Shown here: in pieces, positions 20,939 to 32,285 of the stretch | Numbering within the stretch: the first letter of the stretch is position 1 | Layout of the letters: each line of letters opens with the position of its first letter | Source of the DNA: Enoplolaimus lenunculus | Taxonomy: Eukaryota > Nematoda > Enoplea > Enoplida > Thoracostomopsidae | Assembly (NCBI GenBank): GCA_030248215.1 | Contig: JASANG010000727.1 | Span: 310,001-374,000 of the forward strand | Reading direction: 5' to 3' | DNA length: 64,000 nt | The notes under the pieces: generated by a model | Databases searched by the model: none | Told to the model about the DNA's origin: nothing | The model's input: only the letters and a program-made list of their open reading frames with translations | Program-made: the position numbers and the translations under genes

Positions 20939-21374
20939 TTTGTAGTTTGTTTTGAAACTAGGTTTCTTGTGTGCTTTTTAACATATTTGCTCTGAATAAT
21001 ATCCTTGCAAGCAGAGTAGAATAATGGGTAATTTTCAAGGACCTTTGTTATGTTATGATAATATGTTGTTGCCTTCTTTGGTTTATATAATTGCTTTCGT
21101 TGATGTAAATGTGGTTTATCCTTTTAATAAAACCCGGGGTGTTCGGCAAACGAGCGCTTCGGACTTAAACTTTATCGTAAACAATACTTAGACCCACAAG
21201 AGATTCTTTCGAGAGGTTTAACCACGCCTTCATTAATGGAAAAACCACTTTCCACCGTTGCATTGCCGTGTGACATGAAACACTTTCATGATAACTGACG
21301 AAAGTTTAGTAAATTCTTCTATTTGCTTGAAACCGGAACACAGTCGATCTTACTTTGCATTTGTTTATAATACT

Positions 21375-21550
21375 GGCCCATGTATAGAACAGGGTTGGAT
21401 CGTTTTCCAAAGGGGCTATAATAGAGTCAGTTTAACCTTTCGACTAATTTTTTGCTTAGGCGTAGGCTTCGGAATGGCTCATCCGTACGTTTACGCTTAG
21501 GTTTAGGAATATGCTTATACTGCTGCTCTGGCCCTGTTCTATACATGGCC
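21375..21550. mobile_element. Family A MITE
   Basis: Ends GGCCCATGTATAGAACAGGG and GGCCCTGTTCTATACATGGC are inverted around a CTTAGG core. Confidence 0.8.
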
Positions 21551-21631
21551 ATAATTCTTAAGGAGACGTTGATTTTACCCGCAGATTGGATCATGTTCCC
21601 AAACTGCTGGAGCGCTTTATCCGCGGGACTA

Positions 21632-21800
21632 CACTGTAAATCTCAGTGAGTTGATGTTAGCTCAGAATGAATTGAATCACTCAGTCTGAGTTAGGACTTC
21701 GAACTCAGAATTCTGAGTCAATAAAACTCACTCCGAGTTAATTATTCAACTCACCCGGAATCAACTAAACTCAGAGTGAGAATCAACTCAACTTCCAACA
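21632..21800. repeat. Palindromic ACTCA repeat, CACTGTAAATCTCAGTGAG end
   Basis: Alternating TGAGTT/AACTCA motifs in both orientations, like 2480-2735. The right terminus is unclear. Confidence 0.5.
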
Positions 21801-22270
21801 AGTTTAGCAATTTTGTAGAGTAGAACTGTTGGCTTCGTCCAAAACAGCTTGCTTGACAAACCGACTTAACAGCATTTTGAGGAGGTTATGTAAACTCTTC
21901 GTACAGCATAGACGTTGTTAAAAGTTGTTTGGTTTTGCGTTAATTTTCTGCAAAATTTCGGAAATTCTTTCCTGAAAATTGTGACAAAAGTAAAACGAAA
22001 CTCGCTAGAGATAAATTTTGCAATACTATGCAAAATCTTACCACCGAAATTGCCGTAACTGTCGGCAAAAATTCTAGCGCATGAGAGAGACCGAATTTCT
22101 GCCGGAGCCGGACGCAGGACTCCGGTTGTACCTGCTTATTATGGCGAGGCCCCAACTATAAGGATCGTGAAATTTTTATAAACCGAGTTCTGCAACAATA
22201 TTTCCAGTATATACAGGATACATTAATATCGCAAAAGAGTGAGCGAGATGACCAGAATTATCCACACCTT

Positions 22271-22375
22271 TTATGACCTGCCTAAAACAGAAACTCGTTG
22301 AATCAAACACCTTTGCTTGTAGATTCGACAGTTTATTCAATTGTTTTATTGTACATAAATTATATAACTTACTGA
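22271..22375 (-). other. Short open minus-strand segment, unassigned
   Basis: A GATTTCAG acceptor is followed by about 105 nt without a stop encoding KQLNKLSNLQAKVF and ending CAG before GTCATA. It lies downstream of the CCDC28-like stop codon. It may be an exon of an unrecognised gene or chance; no homology is recognised. Confidence 0.2.
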
Positions 22376-22425
22376 AATCACAATGACATTTTGTTATATT
22401 TTTGATAGGTACATTTTTCACTAGC

Positions 22426-22600
22426 GGGCCCGTGTTACTTTAAGGGGCGTTCAGGTTTCTGGTGGGTCCATAAAAGAGTAGATTTAGATCTTAGATTACA
22501 TTTTTTTTGCTTAGGCTTAGACTTAGGAAAACATTTTTGCAACGCTTAGGCTTTAGGAATACGCTTAATCTGTTGCGCCCCTAAAAGTATACATTGGCCC
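22426..22600. mobile_element. Family B MITE
   Basis: Ends GGGCCCGTGTTACTTTAAGG and AAGTATACATTGGCCC, with a CTTAGG/GCAACGC core. It is downstream of the CCDC28-like gene. Confidence 0.75.
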
Positions 22601-22904
22601 AAATCACAATGACATTTTGTAACATTTTTGATAGGTATATTTTTCACTGTGGTTCAGAGTGCAACTGGAGGTAAAAACCTGAGCTGAAGCTCAACAAATT
22701 CTGCCGGAGACGTGCGGAGGTGAAACAGAATTAGGTAACAAAATTATGTGGAATTTGCAAACTGCAACATTCGTTTGTTAGTATATATTCTCAATTTGTC
22801 ATAAGCTTCTTTTTGCCAAATTACTGCAATTGCCTTATAGTTTAGAAACACACTCATTGAATAGCGCAATATTCCGTCACTGAAAGCAGACATGCTATCC
22901 AATA

Positions 22905-22975
22905 GTCTTATAGGGACGAAACGTGTCCCAGGCTGCCCCGGTTATAACGTGAACCCCGCGTTAGAAGCAAACTCA
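22905..22975. mobile_element. Family E MITE, right end only
   Basis: GGGACGAAACGTGTCCCAGG through GGTTATAACGTGAACCCCGC matches the right end of the element at 13322-13928. Confidence 0.6.
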
Positions 22976-22995
22976 TTAAATAGCACAACATTCAG

Positions 22996-25900
22996 TCATC
23001 GAGCCGCTTCTTCGATGCACAAGTCTCTGATTGCTCCGTTAAGTTCTTTAAGCTACAAAGCAACATAAAAGTTTCACATTACAGTATTTAATGCACTCTT
23101 ATAACTGAATGGACTAATCAACTGGAAGTCTGAAAAAAAGTCGGCATGCGACTTGAAATAAATAGCGGACACGAACGAATTTCTGATCTGTTTCAGGCTA
23201 TTGATGTCTGAAATACCAGACATGTATGTTTTGAAAATTTAAGAAATCAGAATTTTGAAATTTCAAGGCAATTTTTTGTGTGTGGATTACGCTAACGTCG
23301 TGCTCCACCTGATTAGTCGAAAATAGAAGTTCGTCAAAGAAAACTTTAGCTTTTGATACACAGACTATACATTACTTACTCCGTCGGTCAATTTCGTCAA
23401 ATTGGAATCAGCAAGTTGCCTTGCATTTACGGTTTCTTGTTGACTAAAAAGAAAAAATCGAACACAACTTTCCATTTTGTCAGCCCCCATTTTTCATAGC
23501 TCATGAATAACGTTCCCCTAATGTAATATTCTGTTCTTTTAAACTACGTTAAAGTGAAATGTAAGCTTCCATTAATTTTTCACGCAAAATTCCAATTTCG
23601 GTTATTTTTGAATGACTCAAATTTTGTTATTGCGTATCCTCCAGAACTGGTTTGGCACAAATCTCTGGTTTCCAACAATTGCGTTACTTACCACGCCAAC
23701 CGTTCATGTTCTGTGTATAACTCGAAATGTAATTTAGCCAATTTTTCTTGCCGATCTCGAACTTGCTTCATTTTGTCTAATGTGTCGTCAGCGACTGAAA
23801 TAAAATGGTTTCGAACATTTGAAAACATGGCGTTTAGCCACATTATCCGTTAAACCGATAGCTCAAACAACACATTTAGGATACAAAAATGAAATATATT
23901 ATTAAAGATCCAGCTATACTGAAAAAAATCCTGTAACCGCCTGTGCCATTTACCATTATGGCAACCAGGATGTAACATTTTAATTTTGGTCGGCGAAAAT
24001 GAAGATATTTTACTAAAAAATGACAATGAAAATGAATTAGATTTCATTAGTATAACATGTAGACCTTCACAATCGCCGGAAATAAGCCATCAAAGGTCGA
24101 TTTGTGGTTCCGTTTCCCGGTTCGTGTTCCGATTCTGGTATAGTAATTCCGGTTGCACCCTGATGGCAACTATAAATTTATTGACATCACTAATAACCCA
24201 ATATTGCGTCCCAAGTACTAAATATCGCTAAGTACTGTGGACGCTTGTACACTTTCTCCGCACAAGCTTAGGCTTAGGTTTAGGAAAATACATATTAAAA
24301 TCTAACCTTAAGGCTTTGCCTTAGCGTTTGCTCAAGTTGACGCCTAAGCCTTGACTCTAAATGTGGCGAAGAGCACACAAGCCGTGCTGTGGCCGACGCT
24401 TTTCACAAAAATCAGCAAAAAATCTCAGACGTAATATTTACTATGTTATCCAATTTGAAATCAAATACTGAACGCTTACCAAATGCGCGAAGTTTTCCGG
24501 CATTGAAATCTTCAAGCAAATTGAGTAAACCTTGCTCCATCAAACGAAGATCATTTTCGTCTATGAAAAATGAACGATGTTGACTATTGCTAGTCGGAGT
24601 ACTTGTGGCATAAAAGCCTGTATCCCCGTGTTTCAAATGAAACTTTTGAGGGTCATATTTGAATATCCCTGATCGCGTGCTAACACCCTGTTCAGAGGCT
24701 ACAGGCAGCGCAGTATGAAACTGTCCGTCGTCAACGTTCACCACCTTACCTCCTTGACCGCCATACTCCAGCGCTGTTGGTATTTCAATCTGAAGTTCAT
24801 TTTCACGCGCATTTCGTTGAATTAGCTTACTAGACTCATTTGACATACAAAGCTTACAGTCACTTAATGATTGTGCGATTCTAGTGTTCGAATTATTATT
24901 ATTATTATTATTATTAGACTGAGTTTTAGCGGTTGACCTAGCGGCAGTAAACTTAAACGCATCGAATTTTGAGCGAGAAGCAGAAATCAAAGTATCACGC
25001 ACATCACGCACACAATAATTAGCATCACTACGAGTATTACATGCATTACTATTACTGCTAGACCTATAACTGCCAACACCACCACTACTACTACTGCGCA
25101 TTACAGTGCTAACATCATTGCCGTTTTCAATTCGGCGTAACTTATTTCCTGCACCACGTGTTACACCGTTGACTGAGTTGATCGTGTCGCTTCCATTCGG
25201 AATTATTGTTTTTTGTTTTGAATTTGAACCAAAACGATGAAACAAAAAATCAAACCGCGATGAATTACAACTGTTTGACTGAAGTCGTTGTTGATCTTGG
25301 CCAGTAGTTTTCAAAATATTATTTACATTATGATCGCCAATACAATGTTGCTTGATGCATGGCGTAGACCCGGACGTTTTCGACAAAAATCTCACCGAAC
25401 GAGATCGAGTCCGATCGGTGTTGCGATTGTCAACGACTTTTCCAGCATTTCGCATCAAAACTGATTTGGGCTTCAACAAAGGCGGCGATGTTGCCACAGG
25501 AGTTTGTTGCGATGGGTCATTTCGGGGCACTTCGGGATTGTTTACAGAACAAGGTGACAATGGAGGCAGGGAAATTGAAGTAGGCGACAGATGGCATTGA
25601 GACATTGCGTTTGCATCGTTGACCAGATGTGGTAGTAATGTTGTTGTCACGACGTCCTCAATCGAAACGCGCAACTCATCGCGTTTGCCTAAGATAACAG
25701 ATATATGTAACGTGCAAAGAAGAGAAACAAACTAAAATACATTTTGCTAACGCTAAAACAGGATAAACTCATGCTAGTAAACAAAATATAGAGAAAATAA
25801 GTTACGTAACACTGCAAAAAAAGTTGTAAATAGTGAAAAGGGTTATTGTTTTTAGTAGCTGAAATAGTTCAGAGGTGGTAAACTGCACTAAATAAAGCAA

Positions 25901-28900
25901 AATTTGTTACTATTGCGCTATTTCGCAGCTAAACAAATTATATGCAGAAAGTTTAAATTAGATGCATTGGCTTTTGTAAACGTTCTAACGACATACTTTT
26001 AGGTTCAGCGTTCGCTTTAGCGAAAAATTTACCTAAGCCGAAGCGTTAATCATTAATGTCAGTCAGGGAAAAGAACAAGAGCCGAAGCATTTGGTTTCAA
26101 CATTGTAGTTAAACAGTATCTTTTACAACTTTGAGCGTTACCTAAAATCCTATTCGCGAGTTGTGCCCTAGTATTAATTGCATCGAGGTCCTGCCGATTT
26201 TTTGCCAGAGATTCCGACAATTTCACACATTTTTTATTATAATCTAGCTCATTTTGCTTCGACTCCATCTCCGACATATATGTAATTTGCTGACCTACGG
26301 CCTCGGGATGTACACTGTGACATTTACGTTAAGAAAGCATACATGAGTGCAAATTTTAGACAAAAATAGTCGTTCAATTATAAAATGCATGCGCTAAAAT
26401 CTAAACTATGTACAGAACAGAGTAAACTAAACATTAACGTTCAATTATAGTTTTTAGATATTTGTTAATTCGGGAAATTCTATCAATGGGTGGACTAGAA
26501 TGTTTTGTGAACTTGTGAAACAACAGTGTTTTTCCATCTATTCCAATAGTGACATTCTTCCTTCCGCTGTATGCACTTCTCAATTTTTTACAGCTGTTCA
26601 GCCGGTGTGCAGCTATGTTTTCTATAACCAGTGTTGTTGGCCGGAAAAAATTACGGGATAAATGGTTTTTTTTATTTTTTTCCGAGTGGCGTGGAAAAAA
26701 TGGAAAAAATTCATTTTTTCCCGTCATAATTTTTTTCCGGAAAAAACAACAACCTTGTCTATAACAGAGCTATCGTAGCGCAGAGGTTAGTTTGTTGGTC
26801 GGGCTGGCAATTATGACACAATGTTTAAACTTTACATCCACCGCGTTTCAACTGGTAATTAGAAAGGACCTAAATGTTTCCGGTCGAACCACAACCTTAT
26901 TTAGTATTTTCAGTCGGTAACATAAATTCGCTAAAGCGGCGTTCCTCTACGTAATAAAAGCTAAACACGACCTACACACAACAAACACACGAAAACCATT
27001 CCAAACATGGTTTCGAAAAATAAGCACAGACTAAATTATATTAAAATGACAACAGCGATAGAAGAAAACTGTTTTGTGAAAATGAATAGAAAATTGGCTG
27101 AACACCTACCTCATTATACCTTTACTTGAAGGTTTCCAACATTGATTAACTTTTAAATTTAACGCTTCAATACTGCTGTTTGTACCAGAAGAGACCACAT
27201 CTTACAGTTACATACACTGTAAAAACCGCAACACTGATCTCGGTTGCTGGTTTCTAACGGTAATGCTCGCAAACACAATTTAACTACTCGCGATTACTGC
27301 GACTATCATCGCGCCATCGTGGTACGCTAGTGTGAAAGTTTCAATCATATGTTACCGCGTTTCCTATCGCGGTTTGAAGCGCAGCAGGTCTCCGTTACAG
27401 AAAAATTTACACGAGATTATACAATCGCCGAGGTAGACACAAAGCAATGCACGTAGCCATGATTTTGGAAAGGAGTGTAACGTCTTAAATTTTCAAAGGG
27501 GGCTCTTGTGTTACCAGCTAAAATGCCTACAAACCCCTACTCAGAAATCCTAAAAGGTTTGACGTTGATCCCTCTTCGGCTGCGTCCTTCGCAGTACACA
27601 CAGCCGCGATTACACCGCACTTAATTCTGTCCGTAAGATTTCGAACAGTGCTTGAAGCAAGATTTATGACAGCTGGATTCCTCTTGGTAACGCTTAGATA
27701 TATTACGAAATAACCTAATATTTAGCCGTGTTAAGCCTATACCTAACACTATAGACATTTACCTCCACATTCCGTCGACGGTGCTGCCTCTTGCTCACTT
27801 GAAATTGAATGAGTGTGTTGAAACGCTTTCTTTTTCCCACCATCCGCAGCCACCTTGTCTTTTGCATTTGCTGAATGAGCGACACTTCCAGCATTGCCCA
27901 ACAACGGATAATCACGTGGTGGGACAGAAGAGTCCATGCTGTATGGATTGTCTTGCGAAGAAATAGCAGAAGTGCTGCCAGCATTTCGTAGCGAAGAACT
28001 CTGACGGTGTGATGAGCCTGAGTTAAACCCCATGCTTGAACCACAGCTTAAATCAATAACAACATTAGGACTAATTGCATTATCATCAACAGGAACAGTA
28101 GTTGACGTAGTGGTATTTGATAACGCAGAATGATCAATGTTAATTAACGGTATTGGATGCTGCACAGTAGCAATGGTGGCGGAAATGCTATCGTGAACAT
28201 GAGTAACGTCGACCGAAGATAAGGCTGAAATAAAAAACATACACACAAATAATATAAATCAAAAAGAATAAAACAAAACTAACTTGAGATTCTATCAATC
28301 AAAATCTCCACCCGCGACATATCTGCTGCAACTCCAAAATTCATTACGCTTACAGTTAAGTTGCTTTCAATTTTGCCGCAACGCCAGTTTAGCCATATTA
28401 TCTCCAATATAGCTATTAAGTCATGGCACCATGGCATAGTGGCTAGCCACCATAGCTACGGCGCCTGATTGGCTGACTTGTTGAAAAATCAAAACATTTC
28501 TCTTAACAGTACGTTCTAAAACTGCCAATTCAAAAAGTACGAAATAATGCTGATACCAATAGGAATACGCTATAAAACCATTGACCAATCACATTCCGAC
28601 ATAGTAGTCTGTTCTTTAGGTATGAATGTGCTGCACTCATGGTTTTTGTGTTAAATCAGGGTTTTCATCCACTTTTTTCAAAAACACCCAGCGAAATTAA
28701 AAACCCATAAGAAACACCACCAAGACTTCAAGGCTTTTTTACACAAAAGAATTTTACTGAATTCTGAAACATAAACCAAACTCAAACGCAAACTCAGACA
28801 AATATCCGTAATATTTTTGCTACTTTGTTATGTTACGTGCTGGGAGGCTAAAACATTCATTTCATAATTAACAGTATGCCCTGAGCCTGTCGGAAAGTTA

Positions 28901-30591
28901 CCAGCATGTTTTCAATCAGACGGATGGGTATAATGAACGCAAATATAGCCACTTGTTCAAAAAGTCCATTCCAATTGCTAAACTACCAACAGCTTACATA
29001 GGCCATTATTTCACTTTGCACAGCAATTTATGACTCGTTCCAGTACCCACATTTTATATGTATTTGAAAACTTGTATGCATAAGCCCTGGCTGCACAAAA
29101 TAGACCAAACACCTTACAACGTACAGATTAAGCTATTTTCATCTAATCAGGAGCTGTTGCAACCGGGGCTGGCCACAATGATATTTGGTGGCGTGGCTAT
29201 CCATATTGGCGATATGGCATCGTTTCATGATTAAGACATATACGTCAACAAGGAGCAAACTTGACTTTCGTGCTTCTATAAACTTTATAAATACCAAACG
29301 TATAGTACACGTTTACCTGCATCACTGCCATTCTCCAGCTCATTCAACTGCTGTCCATCTGACTGGTCATACCTTTGACCTGTTGTTGTTGCCCCGGCTA
29401 TCAACCCACTGGAACCAGCAAGGATTCCTGAACTACGCGACTGCGACGACCTTGACGTTGATGTACTTTTTCGGCTGCTTGCGCTTAAGGATAGACGTTC
29501 AATAAAATGACCAGATGCACCGCTACGAAAACTTCCACCAATTGACGAGATTTTTGTCGCCGCACGTTCCTTTGCTGCATTTTCCTCGTGAGATAAAGTT
29601 CCTCGATTTTGGTGATTCGCGTCTGATACACTAAACGACGTCATAGATTGCTGAGATTCGGCGGCGTCAAACTGCAATAAGAGAATAATAAATGTAGTAT
29701 ATAAGAACTCGATGTACCCATGTATCAGTGAGCAACCGGATATAAAAAAAAATAACAAATCCGGATATTTAATTGCATAAATCGGCTAAAAGTAGAAGTA
29801 AGTCACGCTAATTTCGTATTCCAAGCTATAATTTGTTATAATTTGGCCCGAAAACGTGTTTTGACATTAATTACGTTTCTTGGTATACTTCTTTCAACCA
29901 ATTCAAACAAAAGTAACTAGAAAATATTGTGATCTCAGTCAGTTTAATATCGATACATTTTCAGAAATAACAATCCTACAAAATTGTATGCCGGAGCTGG
30001 ATGCGGATGTTCTGGCAGAACCGAAGCCGGATATTCAATGCACTCCGCCCGGTATTAAACCGTACATTCGCGAACAGCTCGAGAACTATGGGATGTAAAA
30101 GAATCATAAACCTGATTCAAGCCTAAAAGCGAAAATATGTTGAATGGAAGCACGCAGAATTTTCGGTACTTTGCTTGAAATTATACACCAACATGGTGGC
30201 CCCCAAGCATATAACAGGGCCGGAACAGTAGTATAACCATATTCCTAAGCCTAAGCGTATGGATGAGCCTATCTATAAGCATATTCCTAACCCTATTAAG
30301 CCTAATCCTAAAACCTAAGCCTAAACGTATGGATGAGCCTATTCCAAAACATAAGCATAAGCAAAAAAATTAGTCTAAAGCTTAAACTCACTCTATTATA
30401 GCCCCTTCGGAAAACGATCCGGCTCTGCATTATAACTAAATGTGCTCAAGCTAACATGCGACGATGAACGAAAATTCTTTAGCCATATGACATATAGAAT
30501 TATACCTTGCCATTATCCTGTTGCAATCCGGTAGCAGACTTCAATCCCAAACTACTTCGTCGAGTGTTCTTCATTAATTTTGATGAATCAC
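22996..30591 (-). CDS. Long CCDC28-domain protein, eight exons
   Basis: Exons on the minus strand, 5' to 3': 30591-30506, 29671-29317, 28224-27763, 26294-26142, 25688-24480, 23794-23692, 23443-23380, 23052-22996. All phases close and introns are GT-AG. The C-terminus matches CCDC28A/B: MEQGLLNLLEDFNAGKLRAFG, then VRDRQEKLAKLHFELY, LADSNLTKLTDG, and a last exon LKELNGAIRDLCIEEAAR followed by TGA. Human CCDC28B is a ciliary/BBS-associated and mTORC2-associated factor; function here is inferred. Vertebrate proteins are about 200-270 aa. This model gives about 823 aa from the ATG at 30574, with a Ser/Thr-rich N-terminus (RRSSLGLKS near the start), a coiled coil in exon 4, an Asn run from an ATT repeat near 24.9 kb, and a long disordered part of exon 5. 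A further 5' exon is possible, because the first listed exon has an acceptor-like border. Confidence 0.85.
23963..24167. mobile_element. Family D MITE
   Basis: CAGGATGTAACATTTT on the left and TTCCGGTTGCACCCTG on the right, with GTTCCGTTTCCCGGTTCG inside. It lies in an intron of the CCDC28-like gene. Confidence 0.55.
24480..25688 (-). CDS. Large exon 5 of the CCDC28-domain gene
   Basis: This 1209-nt exon holds 402 codons without a stop. It starts at an acceptor (TTATCTTAG) and ends at a GTAAGC donor. It begins with the last coiled-coil residues (KRDELRVSIEDVV), runs through a Ser/Asn/Arg-rich low-complexity part, and ends with the conserved CCDC28 block (FIDENDLRLMEQGLLNLLED). Because both ends lie in one uninterrupted exon, the joining of the long N-terminal part to the CCDC28 domain does not depend on splice prediction. 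A trinucleotide run at 24893-24916 encodes about eight Asn. Confidence 0.9.
26629..26757. mobile_element. 129-bp hAT-type MITE with perfect 8-bp target duplication
   Basis: CAGTGTTGTTGGCCGG to CCGGAAAAAACAACAACC(TTG). The flanks are TCTATAAC at 26621-26628 and again at 26758-26765. This fits the 8-bp duplication of hAT transposases. It is in an intron of the CCDC28-like gene. Confidence 0.85.
26766..27762. other. CCDC28-like gene intron: nothing recognised
   Basis: No exon, repeat family or RNA gene was recognised, apart from a short tRNA box A-like TAGCGCAGAGGTTAG at 26775. Confidence 0.4.
29967..30098 (+). other. Plus-strand open segment, possibly repeat-derived
   Basis: After TTTTCAG an open frame runs to TAA, encoding IKPYIREQLENYGM at its end. 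It opposes an intron of the CCDC28-like gene. Its first half (GCCGGAGCTGGATGCGGA) resembles the degenerate CCGGA-rich family D repeats, so it may not be a gene. The second half is not obviously repetitive. Confidence 0.2.
30207..30434. mobile_element. Family A MITE, reverse core orientation
   Basis: AACAGGGCCGGAACAGTAG on the left and GATCCGGCTCTGCATTATA on the right. The CCTAAG core includes two CCTAAGCGTATGGATGAGCC segments. Confidence 0.75.
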
Positions 30592-31144
30592 CTGTGAAAC
30601 GAACAGTGGTCATCACTTATGTATTACCTTTATGGGAAATGCGAGTGTGTCAGCCAAAGAAACGGACTAGAGTTACAAGCTCTTAGGACGCATCTCAAAT
30701 ATACATAACGCTTTTCGCATTTTGAATAAACGGTGTATTGATGCTAAAATAGTATTTTGACCAGGGTGCAACACTCGTGTTTTGAACGAAAAATTTTCAG
30801 TTTTATAAAGGTAATAAATGTAGTGAGAAACACGTGGCGCAACCCCAATTTACGAAAATCTTCGTTTCCCTTTCCCGATCTAACATTTTTTAGTCTCAAA
30901 AGCATGATTTGAAACCCATTGCCCCGTTTTCCCAGCGAAAATTTGCAGCTGTACCATTTTCTGATTTGCTCAAAACAAACCTGCCCAGTTTTCCCAACGA
31001 AAAATTGCAGGTAATTAATATTGGCCATTCTAGCCTGCCACATGAATGACATTAATTACAAACACAAAGATACGAGAATGAAATTTACTTTGATAAAACA
31101 GCTAACAGTCGCAATATAACAAAATATGCATCAGATAAGAATAG

Positions 31145-31256
31145 AATAAGCTTAAGCTTTAGATTAAATTTTTTGCTTGGCTTAGACTTATGTTTACGAA
31201 TAAACTCATTCATACGCTTAGGAATAAGCTTATAACACTGTTTCGCTCCAGTTCTT
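31145..31256. mobile_element. Family A MITE fragment
   Basis: Starts in the core (TTAAGCTTTAGATTAAATTT) and ends TCCAGTTCTTTACTTTG. The left end is missing. Confidence 0.5.
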
Positions 31257-31257
31257 T

Positions 31258-31548
31258 ACTTTGACGGTCCATGTTACTATAAAGGCCGTCCCAATTTCCC
31301 GGGACACAAATATGTCCGGAGTGCCCACTTATGCGCTCCTGTTTACATATGCACAGGCAGACTGTCCAATCTCTCCCAACAGTCCGATGTGTCACACTGT
31401 CTCATCTGTCGCAACTATCCCACTGTCCCAATTATATTGTTTGAATGTACTCTTGGTACATTGCTGTCCGGGGAAAATGGGACGGATACTCCTGTTACAT
31501 TTCTGTCCCGGGAAAATGGTATGGCCTTTGAAGTAACATTGGCCATGA
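31258..31548. mobile_element. Family B-prime MITE with short TGTCCC array
   Basis: GGTCCATGTTACTATAAAGG on the left and TTGAAGTAACATTGGCC on the right. The interior has CCCAATTTCCCGGGACACAA and a few decamers of TGTCCCAACT type. The same start is at 63272. Confidence 0.75.
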
Positions 31549-31577
31549 TGTTTTAAGCATGTATCTTTACAAAATCT

Positions 31578-31676
31578 TCCCATGTTATTTTAAAGGGCGT
31601 CCAGGTTTCTGGTGTGTCTATAAGAGTTAGGAATACGCTTAATCTACTGTTACGCCCATAAAAGTAACATTGGCCG
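31578..31676. mobile_element. Family B MITE, internally deleted
   Basis: CCATGTTATTTTAAAGGGCG on the left and AAAAGTAACATTGGCC on the right, only about 100 bp, with the core reduced to TTAGGAATACGCTTAATC. Confidence 0.7.
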
Positions 31677-31758
31677 CAAAATCAACTCAGAATAATACTC
31701 CAGTTAACAAAACTTCAAGTTTTATAAGGTATGTACGCATTTTGAAATAAAGTACAAT

Positions 31759-32096
31759 GCAGGGTGTAAACGGATAGCAAAAATAACGGAAGCGGACAGT
31801 GATAGAAATACCGGAAACGGATATTGAAGTATAAAAGTTTCAAAGATATTTTATTTTTTGCCAACAATTTAAGATGTGAGAATATTTTATAGGCCTTTCC
31901 AAAATTTTACACAAAAATGGGATATGAGCGGAAATTTTTTAAGATTTTGGATGAATTCCGGAATTTTTATTTCATTTACAACAAGAGCAGCATATCTGCA
32001 ATGAAAAATTGCGAGATGTGCACAGGATTTACAATTAATTTTGTTCATAAAAATAACAGGAAGTTCCGGGGAAACGGATCTCTGGTTACACCTTGG
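31759..32096. mobile_element. Family D MITE
   Basis: GCAGGGTGTAAACGGATA on the left and CTCTGGTTACACCTTGGT on the right. The interior matches 1380-1560 (AAAATTGCGAGAT, GGATTTACA-TAATTTTG). Confidence 0.6.
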
Positions 32097-32285
32097 TAAA
32101 ATGCAGTTCAAACTACGAGTTATACACCACAGCTTGTGCTAATATGAATATTTTTGCGCCGGACCCTTTTACTAAAAATAACGAGTAAAAAACGTTTTTT
32201 CCTCAAGTTTATACTTCCAAACAACCATTCAGCAAACTAACAAAACTAAATACAACACAATTGCAATTGGTGCATTCCTACAGCT

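Larger units (their letters stand above)
15975..21150 (+). mobile_element. LINE retrotransposon, L1/Tx1-like, nearly full length
   Basis: Two ORF regions are followed by a short 3' UTR ending near the AATAAAA at about 21126. ORF1 (15981-17351) has an RNA-binding/gag-like part, a CCHC zinc knuckle (CKSCYKFGHEQLDC) and a long Gln run. ORF2 starts at 17406 with an APE endonuclease (LNCRSIKHF, LQETHF, GDFNLVED, SRIDRIY, TDHRLF) and continues into reverse transcriptase (NWRPITLLNIDYKI, SVDHKAAFDLVEW, GIRQGCPLSPSLF, FADDTNIF), to 20938. ORF2 is broken once by a frame change near 18765 and once by a TAA at 19316-19318, so it is recent but inactive. ORF1 has no ATG in its frame, so its 5' end is damaged or truncated. 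No target-site duplication could be fixed. Confidence 0.93.

Noticed and set aside
29880-30098. Plus-strand last exon of a gene
   Set aside because: Its first half resembles family D CCGGA repeats and no partner exons were found; kept only as a low-confidence segment.
31210-31260. First exon of the CCDC28-like gene starting in the 31.26-kb MITE
   Set aside because: An ATG with a GTAAAG donor in the right phase exists on the minus strand, but it lies in the MITE terminus and is probably chance.
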